A stretch of DNA of 64,000 nt from Nitrososphaerota archaeon (GTDB taxonomy: Archaea > Thermoproteota > Nitrososphaeria > Conexivisphaerales > UBA164), in NCBI GenBank assembly GCA_009903795.1, contig WYER01000012.1, positions 1 to 64,000 on the forward strand. The letters are read 5' to 3'. A program made the translations under genes and the position numbers. The first letter of the stretch is position 1. Each line of letters starts with the position of its first letter. Below are positions 35,056 through 43,967 of the stretch, piece after piece. The notes beneath the pieces were generated by a model. The model was not told the DNA's origin and ran no database searches. It saw only the letters and a list, made by a program, of their open reading frames with translations.

Positions 35056-35410
35056 CTTTTATTTCACCTTCAACTATCACAGCATTTACCTGATAAGTAT
35101 CATCAGCTATTGTATTACCCCTTACTAGCTTCCTTTTCCTTTCCCCTTCTCTTTTTGGTCTGAAACCAGGCGGTCCTGAAAGAAGTACGTATTTTTTTAC
35201 TGGTCCTTCAATATATGGTACGTGCGGAATGCCTGACTTATCTGTTCCTCCTGTTATCTTAAACTTTATTTTTCCTAAACCTAGTGGACTTCCATCTATA
35301 ATTTCCCCTATTTTTCTTCCTATAAGAACAGAGCTAAGATTGCCCTTTATTTCGATCTTTTTCGCAGTTCTGGTCTTTGGGTCTGATAATACTAACTGTA
35401 AATCGCCCAT
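35042..35410 (-). CDS. rps6e: 30S ribosomal protein S6e
   Basis: 122 residues, the short archaeal form. SDPKTRTAKKIEIKGNLSSVLIGRKIGEIIDGSPLG and FKITGGTDKSGIPHVP, then GPPGFRPKREGERKRKLVRGNTI, are the conserved blocks. It is the first gene of S6e - EF-2 - M50 protease, all on the minus strand with tiny gaps. The usual archaeal neighbour eIF2-gamma is absent. The 50 nt upstream are followed by a mobile-element right end, so its promoter region is very short. Confidence 0.95.
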   Translation of the reverse strand: MGDLQLVLSDPKTRTAKKIEIKGNLSSVLIGRKIGEIIDGSPLGLGKIKFKITGGTDKSGIPHVPYIEGPVKKYVLLSGPPGFRPKREGERKRKLVRGNTIADDTYQVNAVIVEGEIKDAKV

Positions 35411-35461
35411 GACGTTTTAATCCTATTAATAGGATATTAAAAAGGTTATCTACAAATTAAC

Positions 35462-35769
35462 GTGAACTGCCTCGTCCCTGACATCCTCTCCGCCTTAAAA
35501 GGCTATTTCTTTAAGGCGGATCATAGGTTCGTGGTTTACCTCCTTCATCTTCATCGCTTCATAGCTAGCGGTTACCCACCCCGCTCCGCTCGTCCAGCGA
35601 TAGACCACGGGCTGTGCCTTCAGCCACTTACCCCTATCCTCATCGGACTCCAGGATATCTAGAGCCTTCTTGAAGTATTCCTTACGGGACACGCTTTAAT
35701 ACGCTTTACAACGTTTTATTACTAAAATTTTACCCCAATAGAAGAGGCGAGGCTTTTGTTCATTTTTTA
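35462..35769 (-). mobile_element. second 308-bp miniature IS605-type element
   Basis: Minus-strand element with the left end (AAAAAATGAACAAAAGCCTCG plus the cctcttct hairpin arm) at 35,735-35,769 and the right end TTCAC near 35,462. The interior still reads as an open tail of 65 codons (KWLKAQPVVYRWTSGAGW, MKMKEVNHEPMIRLKE), ending at a TAA inside the CCGCCTTAAA/TTTAAGGCGG hairpin. It aligns along its length with 8756-9063 and has the same size. It sits about 50 bp upstream of the S6e gene. It lacks any transposase or TnpB catalytic part. Confidence 0.7.
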
Positions 35770-35774
35770 ATATC

Positions 35775-36070
35775 CGAGACAACGAATGGTCTTTACAACA
35801 AGTAGAACTCGTTAAAATGGACAGAGAAATATTATATATACTTCACTTCCTTCCCTTCAGAAAATTACACAAAATAATAGAGTATAAAGCTAAATTGAAA
35901 CGCGTTAAGGTAATATACGTTAACCCAAAGAACACGTTCAAGACGTGTCATAGGTACATGTATGTTATTCAAACGGAAAGTAGAGAGTTCAAGTCACCTA
36001 AATGCGGACTTTTTTACAACCATAATTTAAACACATCTATTAAAATAGACATGCCTTAACGAGAGGTATA
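35775..36070 (+). pseudogene. TnpB (OrfB) C-terminal fossil
   Basis: An 80-codon frame from 35,817 reads FRKLHKIIEYKAKLKRVKV, then IYVNPKNTFKTCHRY and FKSPKCGLFYNHNLNTSIKI. This is the C-terminal RuvC-III and zinc-ribbon part of TnpB (expected: YKA, VNPxxTSKTCxxCG, FxCPKCG, DxNASINI). Two zinc cysteines and the final Asp are changed, so it is inactive. It is a different TnpB lineage from the one at 1-1009. The following 36,070-36,320 contains no gene, only degenerate sequence probably from the same element. Confidence 0.7.
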
Positions 36071-36321
36071 GGTCGAGAGCTGGGTAAGCATCCTGAAAGG
36101 GAAATAAAGGTGAATCACGAAGCCAACGAAAACCCCAAAGCCCTGTCTAGGTCAAGGTAGTTTACTATAGAATACCTTCCTACGGCACTTTACCAATTGG
36201 ACAAAAATTGTAAACTTAATGGTATCCTCCATTCTGTACCGCATAATTATAAGGGGCTATTTTATCCCCTCCCAAAGGAGCTTTAAACCCCTTGACCTAC
36301 TTAAAAATTTATGCTGTCTTA

Positions 36322-37980
36322 TTAAGAGGACTGTTTTGCAAGCAAACTTTTTGGCGTATAATTTATCCCCATTCTCTTGAAAAGATTTTCATCCTTGGGA
36401 TAATGATAAAATGAGCTTGGTCTGACATAATAATCGTTCTTTAATTTTTTCCCTGTTCTTTTTTCCCACTCTTCGATGCTAATTGAATATTTTTTCTGTA
36501 TTCTATCCCTGTACCATTCAGGTATTACGTTAAAAGTACAAAAAGGTATTATCCTGTCATCTGGTGTAAGGTAATGTATGTCGCACCTTCTAACCCTTTC
36601 TTCATCATGATTGTACTTGTCCTGGAAGTGCATCATACCAACAAATAATGATTTCATTTGAAGCTGCCCAAGCGAGCTGTAATCGTGTTTTATGATTATG
36701 TTTATTAGTAGCCTGGTCAAATTCAGCCCTGAAGGCATTTTATTTTTATCTATAAAGCGGTGAAGGTTTGCTATTACTGAAAGCCCAACAATATATTTGT
36801 TTTCTCCCCGTTCTATTTTTTCTGCTTTTTCTTCAAAGAACTTTAAAAGCCCGTCAACATCCACGAACCTTGTGATAGGCACCATTTTTCCGTTATCGTT
36901 AAAGATATACGTTGCGGCGCCACACGCAAAATGAGTTGTAAGTTCATATTTGAGCTCTCCAGTCCATGCTTCTATAAATCTCGAAAGAGGCATTGCTGCA
37001 GGTACAGGGAACCAATCTTCCTGTTTTACTTCTCCGTCTGTCTGTTCTTCTATTCTTTCAATAACTTCTGGTATAGTTATTCTGAACCTATCTCTTTCGT
37101 GTTTTGGTACTCTTCCGACAAGCGAAACTGGTTGATAATTTATTCCTCTAACTATGTCCATGTTATAGAAGGCAAACCTGAGCATATCCCCTACTTCGTG
37201 ATCATTAACCGTTCTTATTACAGTAGGAACCAAAACTATGCCTAGCCCTGCTTTTCTACAATTGTTTAAAAGATCTGGTATCTCCCAATAGTTTTTTGGA
37301 TTGGTCTCAGGCGTAACACCGTCAAAGCTTACATAAAGAGTGTTTACTCCAGCTTCCCTTACCTGTTTGCACAGATCAGGCTTTCTAGAAAGGTTTATCC
37401 CATCTGAATTTAGTTGAATGTGAGTTATACCTTCTTCTTTTATTGCCTTTATAATGTCTAATAAATCATCCCTTACTGTTGGCTCACCGCCCGTTATTTG
37501 AACTGCGACGCCATGTATTGGTTTTTCGTTAAGGAGGTTTCTTATCATCCTTCTTATCTGATCAATGGTAGGTTCGTATATATAACCAGCTTTTTCAGCG
37601 TAAAAGAAACAATACCAGCAGTTAAGATCACACCTGTTAGTAACGACAATGTTAGCAAGAGCAGTATGGCTAAGGTGATTGCTACAAAGACCACAGCTAG
37701 CAGGACACGTTATGTTGTTTAAAACAGTTTTAGGGTTAGATATACCTATACCGTCCCTTGCATATTTAGAAAACCTCTCGTACATTTCATAAGACCCAAA
37801 ATAAACGTCCTCAAAATAACCGTGTCTAGGGCACGTTTTTCCGATGTAAACAACTCCATTTCTTTCAAATATTTCTGCGTCGATTACTCTGTTACACTCA
37901 GGACATATGCTTCTTGTTTTCCTGATAAACCTAACATTAGCTTTTTGGGATTCTTGCTGTTTTTGCTCTACTAATACCAT
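36322..37980 (-). CDS. tes: radical SAM protein of the tetraether-synthase (Tes) type
   Basis: 552 residues. The radical SAM cluster motif is C117-x3-C121-x2-C124 (NRCDLNCWYCFF), with VQITGGEPTVRDD for SAM binding. Extra cysteines at the N-terminus (C26, C29, C50, then C92, C96, C99) and near the C-terminus (HFACGAATYIF, and RRCDIHYLTPDD followed by PFCTFN) would bind further clusters. This arrangement matches MJ0619-like proteins, shown in Methanocaldococcus and others to join archaeol chains into GDGT tetraethers. The family call is strong. The specific role rests on the similarity of architecture. It stands alone. Confidence 0.8.
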   Translation of the reverse strand: MVLVEQKQQESQKANVRFIRKTRSICPECNRVIDAEIFERNGVVYIGKTCPRHGYFEDVYFGSYEMYERFSKYARDGIGISNPKTVLNNITCPASCGLCSNHLSHTALANIVVTNRCDLNCWYCFFYAEKAGYIYEPTIDQIRRMIRNLLNEKPIHGVAVQITGGEPTVRDDLLDIIKAIKEEGITHIQLNSDGINLSRKPDLCKQVREAGVNTLYVSFDGVTPETNPKNYWEIPDLLNNCRKAGLGIVLVPTVIRTVNDHEVGDMLRFAFYNMDIVRGINYQPVSLVGRVPKHERDRFRITIPEVIERIEEQTDGEVKQEDWFPVPAAMPLSRFIEAWTGELKYELTTHFACGAATYIFNDNGKMVPITRFVDVDGLLKFFEEKAEKIERGENKYIVGLSVIANLHRFIDKNKMPSGLNLTRLLINIIIKHDYSSLGQLQMKSLFVGMMHFQDKYNHDEERVRRCDIHYLTPDDRIIPFCTFNVIPEWYRDRIQKKYSISIEEWEKRTGKKLKNDYYVRPSSFYHYPKDENLFKRMGINYTPKSLLAKQSS

Positions 37981-38053
37981 AATTTTGCATTACAACATGT
38001 TATTTAAAAACATTTTTTACAATTAAACAAAAAAATGTAAAAATTAAAAGCGT

Positions 38054-39322
38054 TTATGGCCAGATTCCACGAAGCTTTATTGCTTGAGATACCCTTGATA
38101 CAGCTACAGTAAGTGCTGCTGTTCTCATATCTGTTTTGTATTTTTTACTTGCCTCATACACATCATTGAAAGCTTTGACCATCTTTTGTTCTAACATCTT
38201 GTTAACCTGTTCAAGCGGCCACTGCAACCTTTCTAAGTTCTGTACCCACTCAAAATAGCTTACTGTTACTCCACCACTGTTAGCAAGAATATCTGGTATG
38301 ACCATTGTTCCCTTCTGATATAATATTTCATCAGCTTCTGGAGTTGTGGGTCCATTTGCGCCTTCTCCTATGATTTTTGCTTTGATCTTTTCGGCATTAT
38401 CTTTTGTTATAACTTGCTCAAGAGCAGCAGGAACCAGCACGTCTACATCCAATGTAAGAAGCTCATCGTTGGTTATCTTTTCTGCATCTTTATATGTTGT
38501 AACAGTTCCAGATTTCTCTTTTTCCGCAAGTACTTTGTCAACATTGAGCCCGTTCTTATTATATATGCCTCCTTTAGAGTCACTGACAGCGACTACTTTC
38601 ATACCGTACTCTTTTGCCATTATAATCGCAGCGTTTGAACCGACGTTTCCAAAACCCTGTATGGCAACCGTTGCTCCTTTAATGTTTATATTTAATTTCC
38701 TTGCTGCTTCAGCTACAACTATTGCTACGCCTCTTGAAGTAGAATCATTTCTTCCCAGACTTCCTCCTACCTCTACCGGTTTGCCAGTTATGACTCCAGG
38801 TTCTAGATGACCTTTAAGAATACTGTAAGTATCCATTATCCAGGCCATGTGTTGAGGGCCTGTATAAACGTCAGGCGCTGGAACATCTTCATAAGGACCT
38901 ATAATACCAGAAATTGCATATGCATACCTCCTTGTAAGCCTTTCAATTTCACCTTGTGAAAGCGTTTTAGGATCACAAACAATACCTCCCTTGGCGCCGC
39001 CTAAAGGAAGATCAAGAACTGCCGTTTTCCACGTCATCCACATAGCAAGCGCTCTTACTTCATCAAGAGAAACATTTGGATGGTATCTAATACCGCCTTT
39101 ATAAGGCCCTCTTGCGTTGTTGTGCTGAACTCTATATCCTATAAAAACTTTGATCTTGCCGTTGTCCATTCTTACTGGTAGAGATACCTGAACTTCTCTT
39201 TGTGGATGTGAAAGAATTTCCCTGATGTCTTCTTCAAGATTTAATAAATCTGCAGCCTTTTTTAGTTGTTGAAGAGCCATTTCCCATGGCGTTGACTTTT
39301 GAGTAAAATTTGAATTTGTCAA
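38054..39322 (-). CDS. gdhA: glutamate dehydrogenase
   Basis: The substrate domain has VSLPVRMDNGKIKVFIGYRVQHNNARGPYKGGIRYHP and the catalytic Lys in LPLGGAKGGIVCDP. The nucleotide domain is TVAIQGFGNVGSNAA. The last quarter contains IGEGANGPTTPEAD and DILANSGGVTVSYFEW. It interconverts glutamate and 2-oxoglutarate with NAD(P). I choose the TTG at 39,322 (MTNSNFTQKSTPWEM), about 422 residues, because a ttataaata box lies about 33 nt upstream. The ATG at 39,280 is possible, and the longer frame to 39,391 would include the promoter. Confidence 0.92.
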   Translation of the reverse strand: MTNSNFTQKSTPWEMALQQLKKAADLLNLEEDIREILSHPQREVQVSLPVRMDNGKIKVFIGYRVQHNNARGPYKGGIRYHPNVSLDEVRALAMWMTWKTAVLDLPLGGAKGGIVCDPKTLSQGEIERLTRRYAYAISGIIGPYEDVPAPDVYTGPQHMAWIMDTYSILKGHLEPGVITGKPVEVGGSLGRNDSTSRGVAIVVAEAARKLNINIKGATVAIQGFGNVGSNAAIIMAKEYGMKVVAVSDSKGGIYNKNGLNVDKVLAEKEKSGTVTTYKDAEKITNDELLTLDVDVLVPAALEQVITKDNAEKIKAKIIGEGANGPTTPEADEILYQKGTMVIPDILANSGGVTVSYFEWVQNLERLQWPLEQVNKMLEQKMVKAFNDVYEASKKYKTDMRTAALTVAVSRVSQAIKLRGIWP

Positions 39323-39481
39323 TTCCGCATCAAAGCATATGAAATTACTATATTTATAAGTATTATTATTAAACATTTTTATTTTTAACACTTTTTTATT
39401 GTAAAAAATGCAATATTTTTTGTTTGCTGATTTAAAACTAAGCGGTTTTTAATAAAAAAAAATCTAAGTGATTAGACTAGT

Positions 39482-41719
39482 TCAGATAATCCTCCAAGGT
39501 AAAAGCGGCAACTTATAGCTTCTTTTTCCTATAGCGTCTGTTACGGCATCTGCTACCGAAGCTCCAACAGGGATTATGCTTATTTCCCCAACACCTTTTG
39601 CCCCAAATGGTCCGAGTTCTTCATAACTTTTTATGAACTCTACGTTTATCAATGGCGAGTCTGATATAACAGGAACTACGTATGTTGTATAATTTATGTT
39701 TAAAGGCTTTCCGTCTTTATCATAATTAAGTTCCTCTATTAATGAGTAACCTAATCCTTGAATTATTCCCCCTTCTATTTGACCGGCAGCTATTGCCGGA
39801 TTAATAACGTTACCTATATCAGCAATAAAATCAACTTCACGCGGTTTTATTTTTCCTAATAGCTCATCTACCACTACTTTAGTTATAATAACGCCATACA
39901 TGTAAACCATATGAGGAACCTCTAGAGTTCCTTCAACTGCTTCAGCATACCTCGGGACTTCTAGCGTAGCCTCAAAACGTGTCGACTTGCCTTTAAGCCT
40001 TAATCTTTTGGCCAGTTCATAAATTGAAACCCCTTTATCTTTAAAATAAAAGTATCCATCTTTATAAGTTACTAAATCGCTTTTTGTCATAAAATAAGAG
40101 GCTGCTTCCATCTTGAGTTCAGAAAGAGCCTTTTCGCATGCTAAAAGAAGTGCATTTCCCGCGTTAAAAGTTGATCTCGAAGCGCTTGAGCCTCCTGTAT
40201 CTGGAGCAAACTTTGTATCTGAATGCAAAACATTTATTTGTGATACAGGTATCTGCAGCTTTTCTGCAACGAGCTGAGCGTTTCCAGTATTTATTCCTTG
40301 CCCATAATCTACGTTGCTGAACATAATATTGACCCTTCCTTCGGGTACTATTTCTATTGCTGCGGTGGGATACTCTGGCAAAGTTCCGAAACCTACCCCT
40401 TTTACCGCCACGGCTATTCCTACCCCTGTTCTCTGAAACGGACCTGTAGGATCAGGCCTGTAAAAAAGTTCTTTAGCTCTTTTCAAAGCTTCTTCCAAAC
40501 CTTCAGCATGTCTTATTTTGTTATCAAATGGTCCTACCTCACCTGTCTTAAGGATGTTCTTTAACCTTAAGTCAATCGGGTCTAATTTTAGTTCGTCTGC
40601 CAGCTCATTCATCATGCTTTCAATTGCAAAATTGCTTTCAGGGGCTCCAAATCCTCTAAATGCTGAAGCTATACCGTTGTTAGTATAGACCAAGTTTGCG
40701 TCAATTACATAATTAGGGATTCTGTATGGACCGTTTATGGTTTCTATGCTTACATCCAGTATGGTAGGCCCAAAGCTCTGATATGCCCCAGAATCAAGGT
40801 ATATTGTTGCTTCATTTGAAAGCAAATACCCATTTCTGTCAACAGAAGTTCTTAACTTTATCTTTGAAGCTGTCCTATGGAACCCTGCTATTCCGCTTTC
40901 TTCTCTAGACCAAACTAGCTTTACCGGCCTTTTGGTTTTGTAAGCAAGCAGAGCTAGATGAATTTGAACTGTAATGTCATCTTTACCCCCAAAAGCACCT
41001 CCTGTTGGAGTGTTTTTTACTCTTATTTTTTCAGGAGGTATTCCTAAAACTCTAGATATTTGGATCCTATCCCTATAAGGAGTTTGCCCGCCAGCAAGTA
41101 CGTTTATGACCCCTTCTTCATCTACAAAAGCTACTCCTCCTTCTGGCTCTAAGAACATGTGCTTTTGCATTGGTGTTTCGTAAATCCTTTCAAGCACAAT
41201 GTAAGCAGAAGATCTAGCTTTCTCTACGTCTCCTTTTCTTACAACCGTGTGCCTTGCAATGTTTCCCTTCTCGTGTATTTTTGGCGCGTTTTCATCGAGC
41301 GCTTCGTCTATTGAACGTACGACAGGCAATGGTGTAATGTCTACCTTTATCCTGTTAAGAGCTTCTAATGCTGCTTCCTGTGTTTCAGCCGCAACAAGAG
41401 CTAACGGTTCTCCATAATACCTTACTTTATCGTAAGCTAAAACCGGTATTTCAGGTACGATCGCCCCATACCCATTCATCGCCGGTATGTCTTTATAGGT
41501 AAGAACTGCCTTAACGCCGTTAACTTTTTCAGCATCTTCAGTATATATTGCATTTATCTTTCCATGCGCTACTTTACTCCTGAAAGTATAAGCGTACAGA
41601 GCGTTCTCCAGCTTTAAATCGGTTAAATATAACAGTGAACCTGCTACTTTATCAATAGAATCAATCCTTGGTATGGATTTATTAATATAACTATATTTTG
41701 ATATTGTTTCAGTTATCAT
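39482..41719 (-). CDS. molybdenum hydroxylase large subunit (xanthine/aldehyde oxidase family)
   Basis: 745 residues. Molybdopterin-binding blocks include GGAFGGKDDITVQ, then GIASAFRGFGAPESNFAIE, GVDYGQG-like (NVDYGQGINTGNAQ), DTGGSSASRSTFNAGNAL and the catalytic Glu in GAKGVGEISIIPVGA. The active-site loop is AFRGFGAPE, not the AYxCSFR loop of CO dehydrogenase. This argues for an aldehyde or N-heterocycle hydroxylase, such as the glyceraldehyde oxidoreductase of Sulfolobus. It is the last gene after the Fe-S and FAD subunits and is separated from the FAD subunit by 119 nt. Confidence 0.9.
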   Translation of the reverse strand: MITETISKYSYINKSIPRIDSIDKVAGSLLYLTDLKLENALYAYTFRSKVAHGKINAIYTEDAEKVNGVKAVLTYKDIPAMNGYGAIVPEIPVLAYDKVRYYGEPLALVAAETQEAALEALNRIKVDITPLPVVRSIDEALDENAPKIHEKGNIARHTVVRKGDVEKARSSAYIVLERIYETPMQKHMFLEPEGGVAFVDEEGVINVLAGGQTPYRDRIQISRVLGIPPEKIRVKNTPTGGAFGGKDDITVQIHLALLAYKTKRPVKLVWSREESGIAGFHRTASKIKLRTSVDRNGYLLSNEATIYLDSGAYQSFGPTILDVSIETINGPYRIPNYVIDANLVYTNNGIASAFRGFGAPESNFAIESMMNELADELKLDPIDLRLKNILKTGEVGPFDNKIRHAEGLEEALKRAKELFYRPDPTGPFQRTGVGIAVAVKGVGFGTLPEYPTAAIEIVPEGRVNIMFSNVDYGQGINTGNAQLVAEKLQIPVSQINVLHSDTKFAPDTGGSSASRSTFNAGNALLLACEKALSELKMEAASYFMTKSDLVTYKDGYFYFKDKGVSIYELAKRLRLKGKSTRFEATLEVPRYAEAVEGTLEVPHMVYMYGVIITKVVVDELLGKIKPREVDFIADIGNVINPAIAAGQIEGGIIQGLGYSLIEELNYDKDGKPLNINYTTYVVPVISDSPLINVEFIKSYEELGPFGAKGVGEISIIPVGASVADAVTDAIGKRSYKLPLLPWRII

Positions 41720-41838
41720 TTTTAATTTATCCCTCCTATAAACTTAACCAGCATCTGCTTTAAAGTCTTTTTTAAGACGTCTAATGAAATGGTTGCATTA
41801 ACAATATATTCGCCTAAAACGCATCCATTCATTTTTGA

Positions 41839-42738
41839 TCAGCTTATTTTTTCAAAACCGTATTCTATCTTTTTGCCATATCCTTTTAATATTTTGTACA
41901 AAGCTTCATAAACTATACCATATGTTGCTTTTTTTCTATACTCTGCAGTGCCTCTAATATCGCTGATTGGCCTCGTAGCTTCAGACGCGAGCTTAGCTAT
42001 TCTCTCTATAAGATCTTCAGTAAGCTCTTTCCCTTTAGCTTCTTCTTCAGCCTCAGTTGCCCTTATAACAGTTGGCGCAACAGCGCCGAGCGACAATCTT
42101 AAATACTTAATGGTTTTGTTTTCAAGACTTAGGATGCCTGCAGCATTTACTATCGATATAGCGTTGGCGCTTCTTAACCCTAATTTTTCAAAAAAATAAT
42201 ATGAGCCTGGCTCCATTTTATCAACAGATATTTCAGTTATAAGTTCATCAGCCTCTCTTACTGTTTTCCTTGGGCCCAAGAAAAATTTATCTATATGAAC
42301 TTCCCTCGCACTTCCAACCTTCTGTAGCTTTACTTTGGCATTAAGAACATAAAGAGGTGGTATACTATCTCCTGCTGGACTTGCGGTTCCAAGGTTTCCA
42401 CCTATTGTCCCTAAGTTTTGTATTTGAGGCGATCCAATCTGCCTTACGGCTTCAATAAGGATTGGAGCGTAAGCGTTTATAATGGGCGATCTCCTGATTT
42501 CTCTGTATTTTGTGGTAGCTCCAATTAATATATGGTTTTCTTTTTCCTTTATATAGCTTAACTCGGGAATATAAGAAAGATTTAGAAGTTCTTTTTCTTT
42601 AAGTGCTCCATCCTTTAACATTACCATCACATCTGTACCGCCAGCGACGGGTTTTATCTGTTCTTTCTTCTGTGAAAGTATTTCAAGCGCTTCTGCTAAG
42701 CTTCTCGGAGAATAAACTTCTACTTTTTCATACGCCAT
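41839..42738 (-). CDS. molybdenum hydroxylase FAD-binding subunit
   Basis: 299 residues. The FAD contacts are KPVAGGTDVMVMLKDG near the N-terminus, IGATTKYREI, and the family signature QIQNLGTIGGNLGTASPAGDSIPPLYVL. It transfers electrons from the 2Fe-2S subunit to an acceptor. It overlaps the 2Fe-2S subunit gene by 11 nt. Confidence 0.92.
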   Translation of the reverse strand: MAYEKVEVYSPRSLAEALEILSQKKEQIKPVAGGTDVMVMLKDGALKEKELLNLSYIPELSYIKEKENHILIGATTKYREIRRSPIINAYAPILIEAVRQIGSPQIQNLGTIGGNLGTASPAGDSIPPLYVLNAKVKLQKVGSAREVHIDKFFLGPRKTVREADELITEISVDKMEPGSYYFFEKLGLRSANAISIVNAAGILSLENKTIKYLRLSLGAVAPTVIRATEAEEEAKGKELTEDLIERIAKLASEATRPISDIRGTAEYRKKATYGIVYEALYKILKGYGKKIEYGFEKIS

Positions 42739-43198
42739 TCTTTTTCACCACTTTCTTAATTGCGTTAAATATCCTAGGGTAAGCGCCGCATCTGCAAATA
42801 TTTCCGCTTACACCTTCAAGAATTTCTTCATCAGTTGGGTTTGGATTTTCGTTTAAAAGTCCTTTTGCAGCAATTATAAACCCAGGCGTACAATACCCGC
42901 ACTGTGTTGCACCCTCTTCTATGAATGCTTTCTGCAATGGATCCAATTCGCCATCTTTTTGTAATCCTTCTACTGTTAAAACGTTTTTTCCTTCAACCTG
43001 TGAAATCATAACAAGACAAGATGTTACAACCTGGCCATCTAAAAGGACGCTACAGGCTCCGCATTCACCTGCTTCACATCCTGGCTTAACGCTCGTAATA
43101 CCAAGGTCTTCTCTTAAAACCCTTAGAAGGCTTTTTGCAGGAGGAGCTGTGACACTAACTTTTTTGCCGTTTAAATTGAACGAGACAGTTACTTCCAT
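42728..43198 (-). CDS. molybdenum hydroxylase 2Fe-2S subunit
   Basis: 156 residues. The plant-type [2Fe-2S] cluster is CEAGECGACSVLLDGQVVTSC (residues about 41-61). The second cluster ligands are in CGYCTPGFIIAAKGLL and GNICRCGAYPRIF. The spacing is standard for CoxS/CutC proteins. It relays electrons from the molybdenum site to the FAD subunit. Confidence 0.94.
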   Translation of the reverse strand: MEVTVSFNLNGKKVSVTAPPAKSLLRVLREDLGITSVKPGCEAGECGACSVLLDGQVVTSCLVMISQVEGKNVLTVEGLQKDGELDPLQKAFIEEGATQCGYCTPGFIIAAKGLLNENPNPTDEEILEGVSGNICRCGAYPRIFNAIKKVVKKNGV

Positions 43199-43276
43199 TA
43201 CGATAACTTTCTAAAGTGAGCATATAAAATTTTTCTATAACATTTTTTTTAAGTAAAAGATGCCGACTTATAATGT

Positions 43277-43909
43277 TTAAGATTTTTCACTATTTAGCAT
43301 TTTGTCAATAGGCTTCCTTGTTTTAATATCATCTTTATAGTCTATGTCTATAAGTATTCTGGAGGTTCCTATTTCAAATTTTAAGATCTCATCTGTATGT
43401 TTATTTAATATGCCTTTAAGCCCTTTTGTCTCTTCGTTTATTGCTAAAAGCTCTTCTTTTAAAGACGAATCAAAAAGTATAGGATGCCCGCCCTTTCCCT
43501 CAAAACTGGGTATGACGATTTTTGCTTTTGATTTTTCATACGTATTTATTATTTTTTCGCAAATCCATCTTTGCAAATAAGGCATATCTCCTGGAGTTAT
43601 CAAATAAGCCCTGCTAGGATTTATTCTTGACACGCCTATCTTTATTGAAGAACTCATGCCTCCTGTTTTATAATCAGGGTTTATTGCGAAAATTACGTTT
43701 TCTCCTATAAGCTCCTTTTCTATCATTTCTCTTTCATGTCCAACAACTACAACCGTTACAAATTCTTCCAAAGAGCACTCATCTACAACTCTTTTTATTA
43801 TTGATTTTCCGTCGATTTTATAAAGAAGTTTATTTTCCCCAAATCTAGTAGACTCGCCGGCTGCTAAAATTATAAGTGCATATTCGGGGTTCGTAAATCT
43901 CGAAGGCAT
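43277..43909 (-). CDS. MobA/MocA-like molybdenum cofactor nucleotidyltransferase
   Basis: 210 residues. The N-terminal nucleotide motif is ALIILAAGESTRFGENKLLYKIDGKSII, then TPGDMPYL for the metal-binding segment and GGHPILFD. This resembles MocA, which adds CMP to the molybdenum cofactor of xanthine-oxidase-family enzymes. It lies 78 nt upstream of the 2Fe-2S gene in the same direction, so it is the likely cofactor-finishing enzyme for the hydroxylase encoded next to it. Confidence 0.85.
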   Translation of the reverse strand: MPSRFTNPEYALIILAAGESTRFGENKLLYKIDGKSIIKRVVDECSLEEFVTVVVVGHEREMIEKELIGENVIFAINPDYKTGGMSSSIKIGVSRINPSRAYLITPGDMPYLQRWICEKIINTYEKSKAKIVIPSFEGKGGHPILFDSSLKEELLAINEETKGLKGILNKHTDEILKFEIGTSRILIDIDYKDDIKTRKPIDKMLNSEKS

Positions 43910-43967
43910 GATTTAATCATATAACAGTATGATTTAAAAGTTGCTTTTTGGAGGTAAAAATGATCAG

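Noticed and set aside
38346..38810. 154-codon plus-strand frame
   Set aside because: Antisense shadow of glutamate dehydrogenase.
39482..41719. Carbon monoxide dehydrogenase large subunit
   Set aside because: The loop is AFRGFGAPE and lacks the Cys of the AYxCSFR motif.
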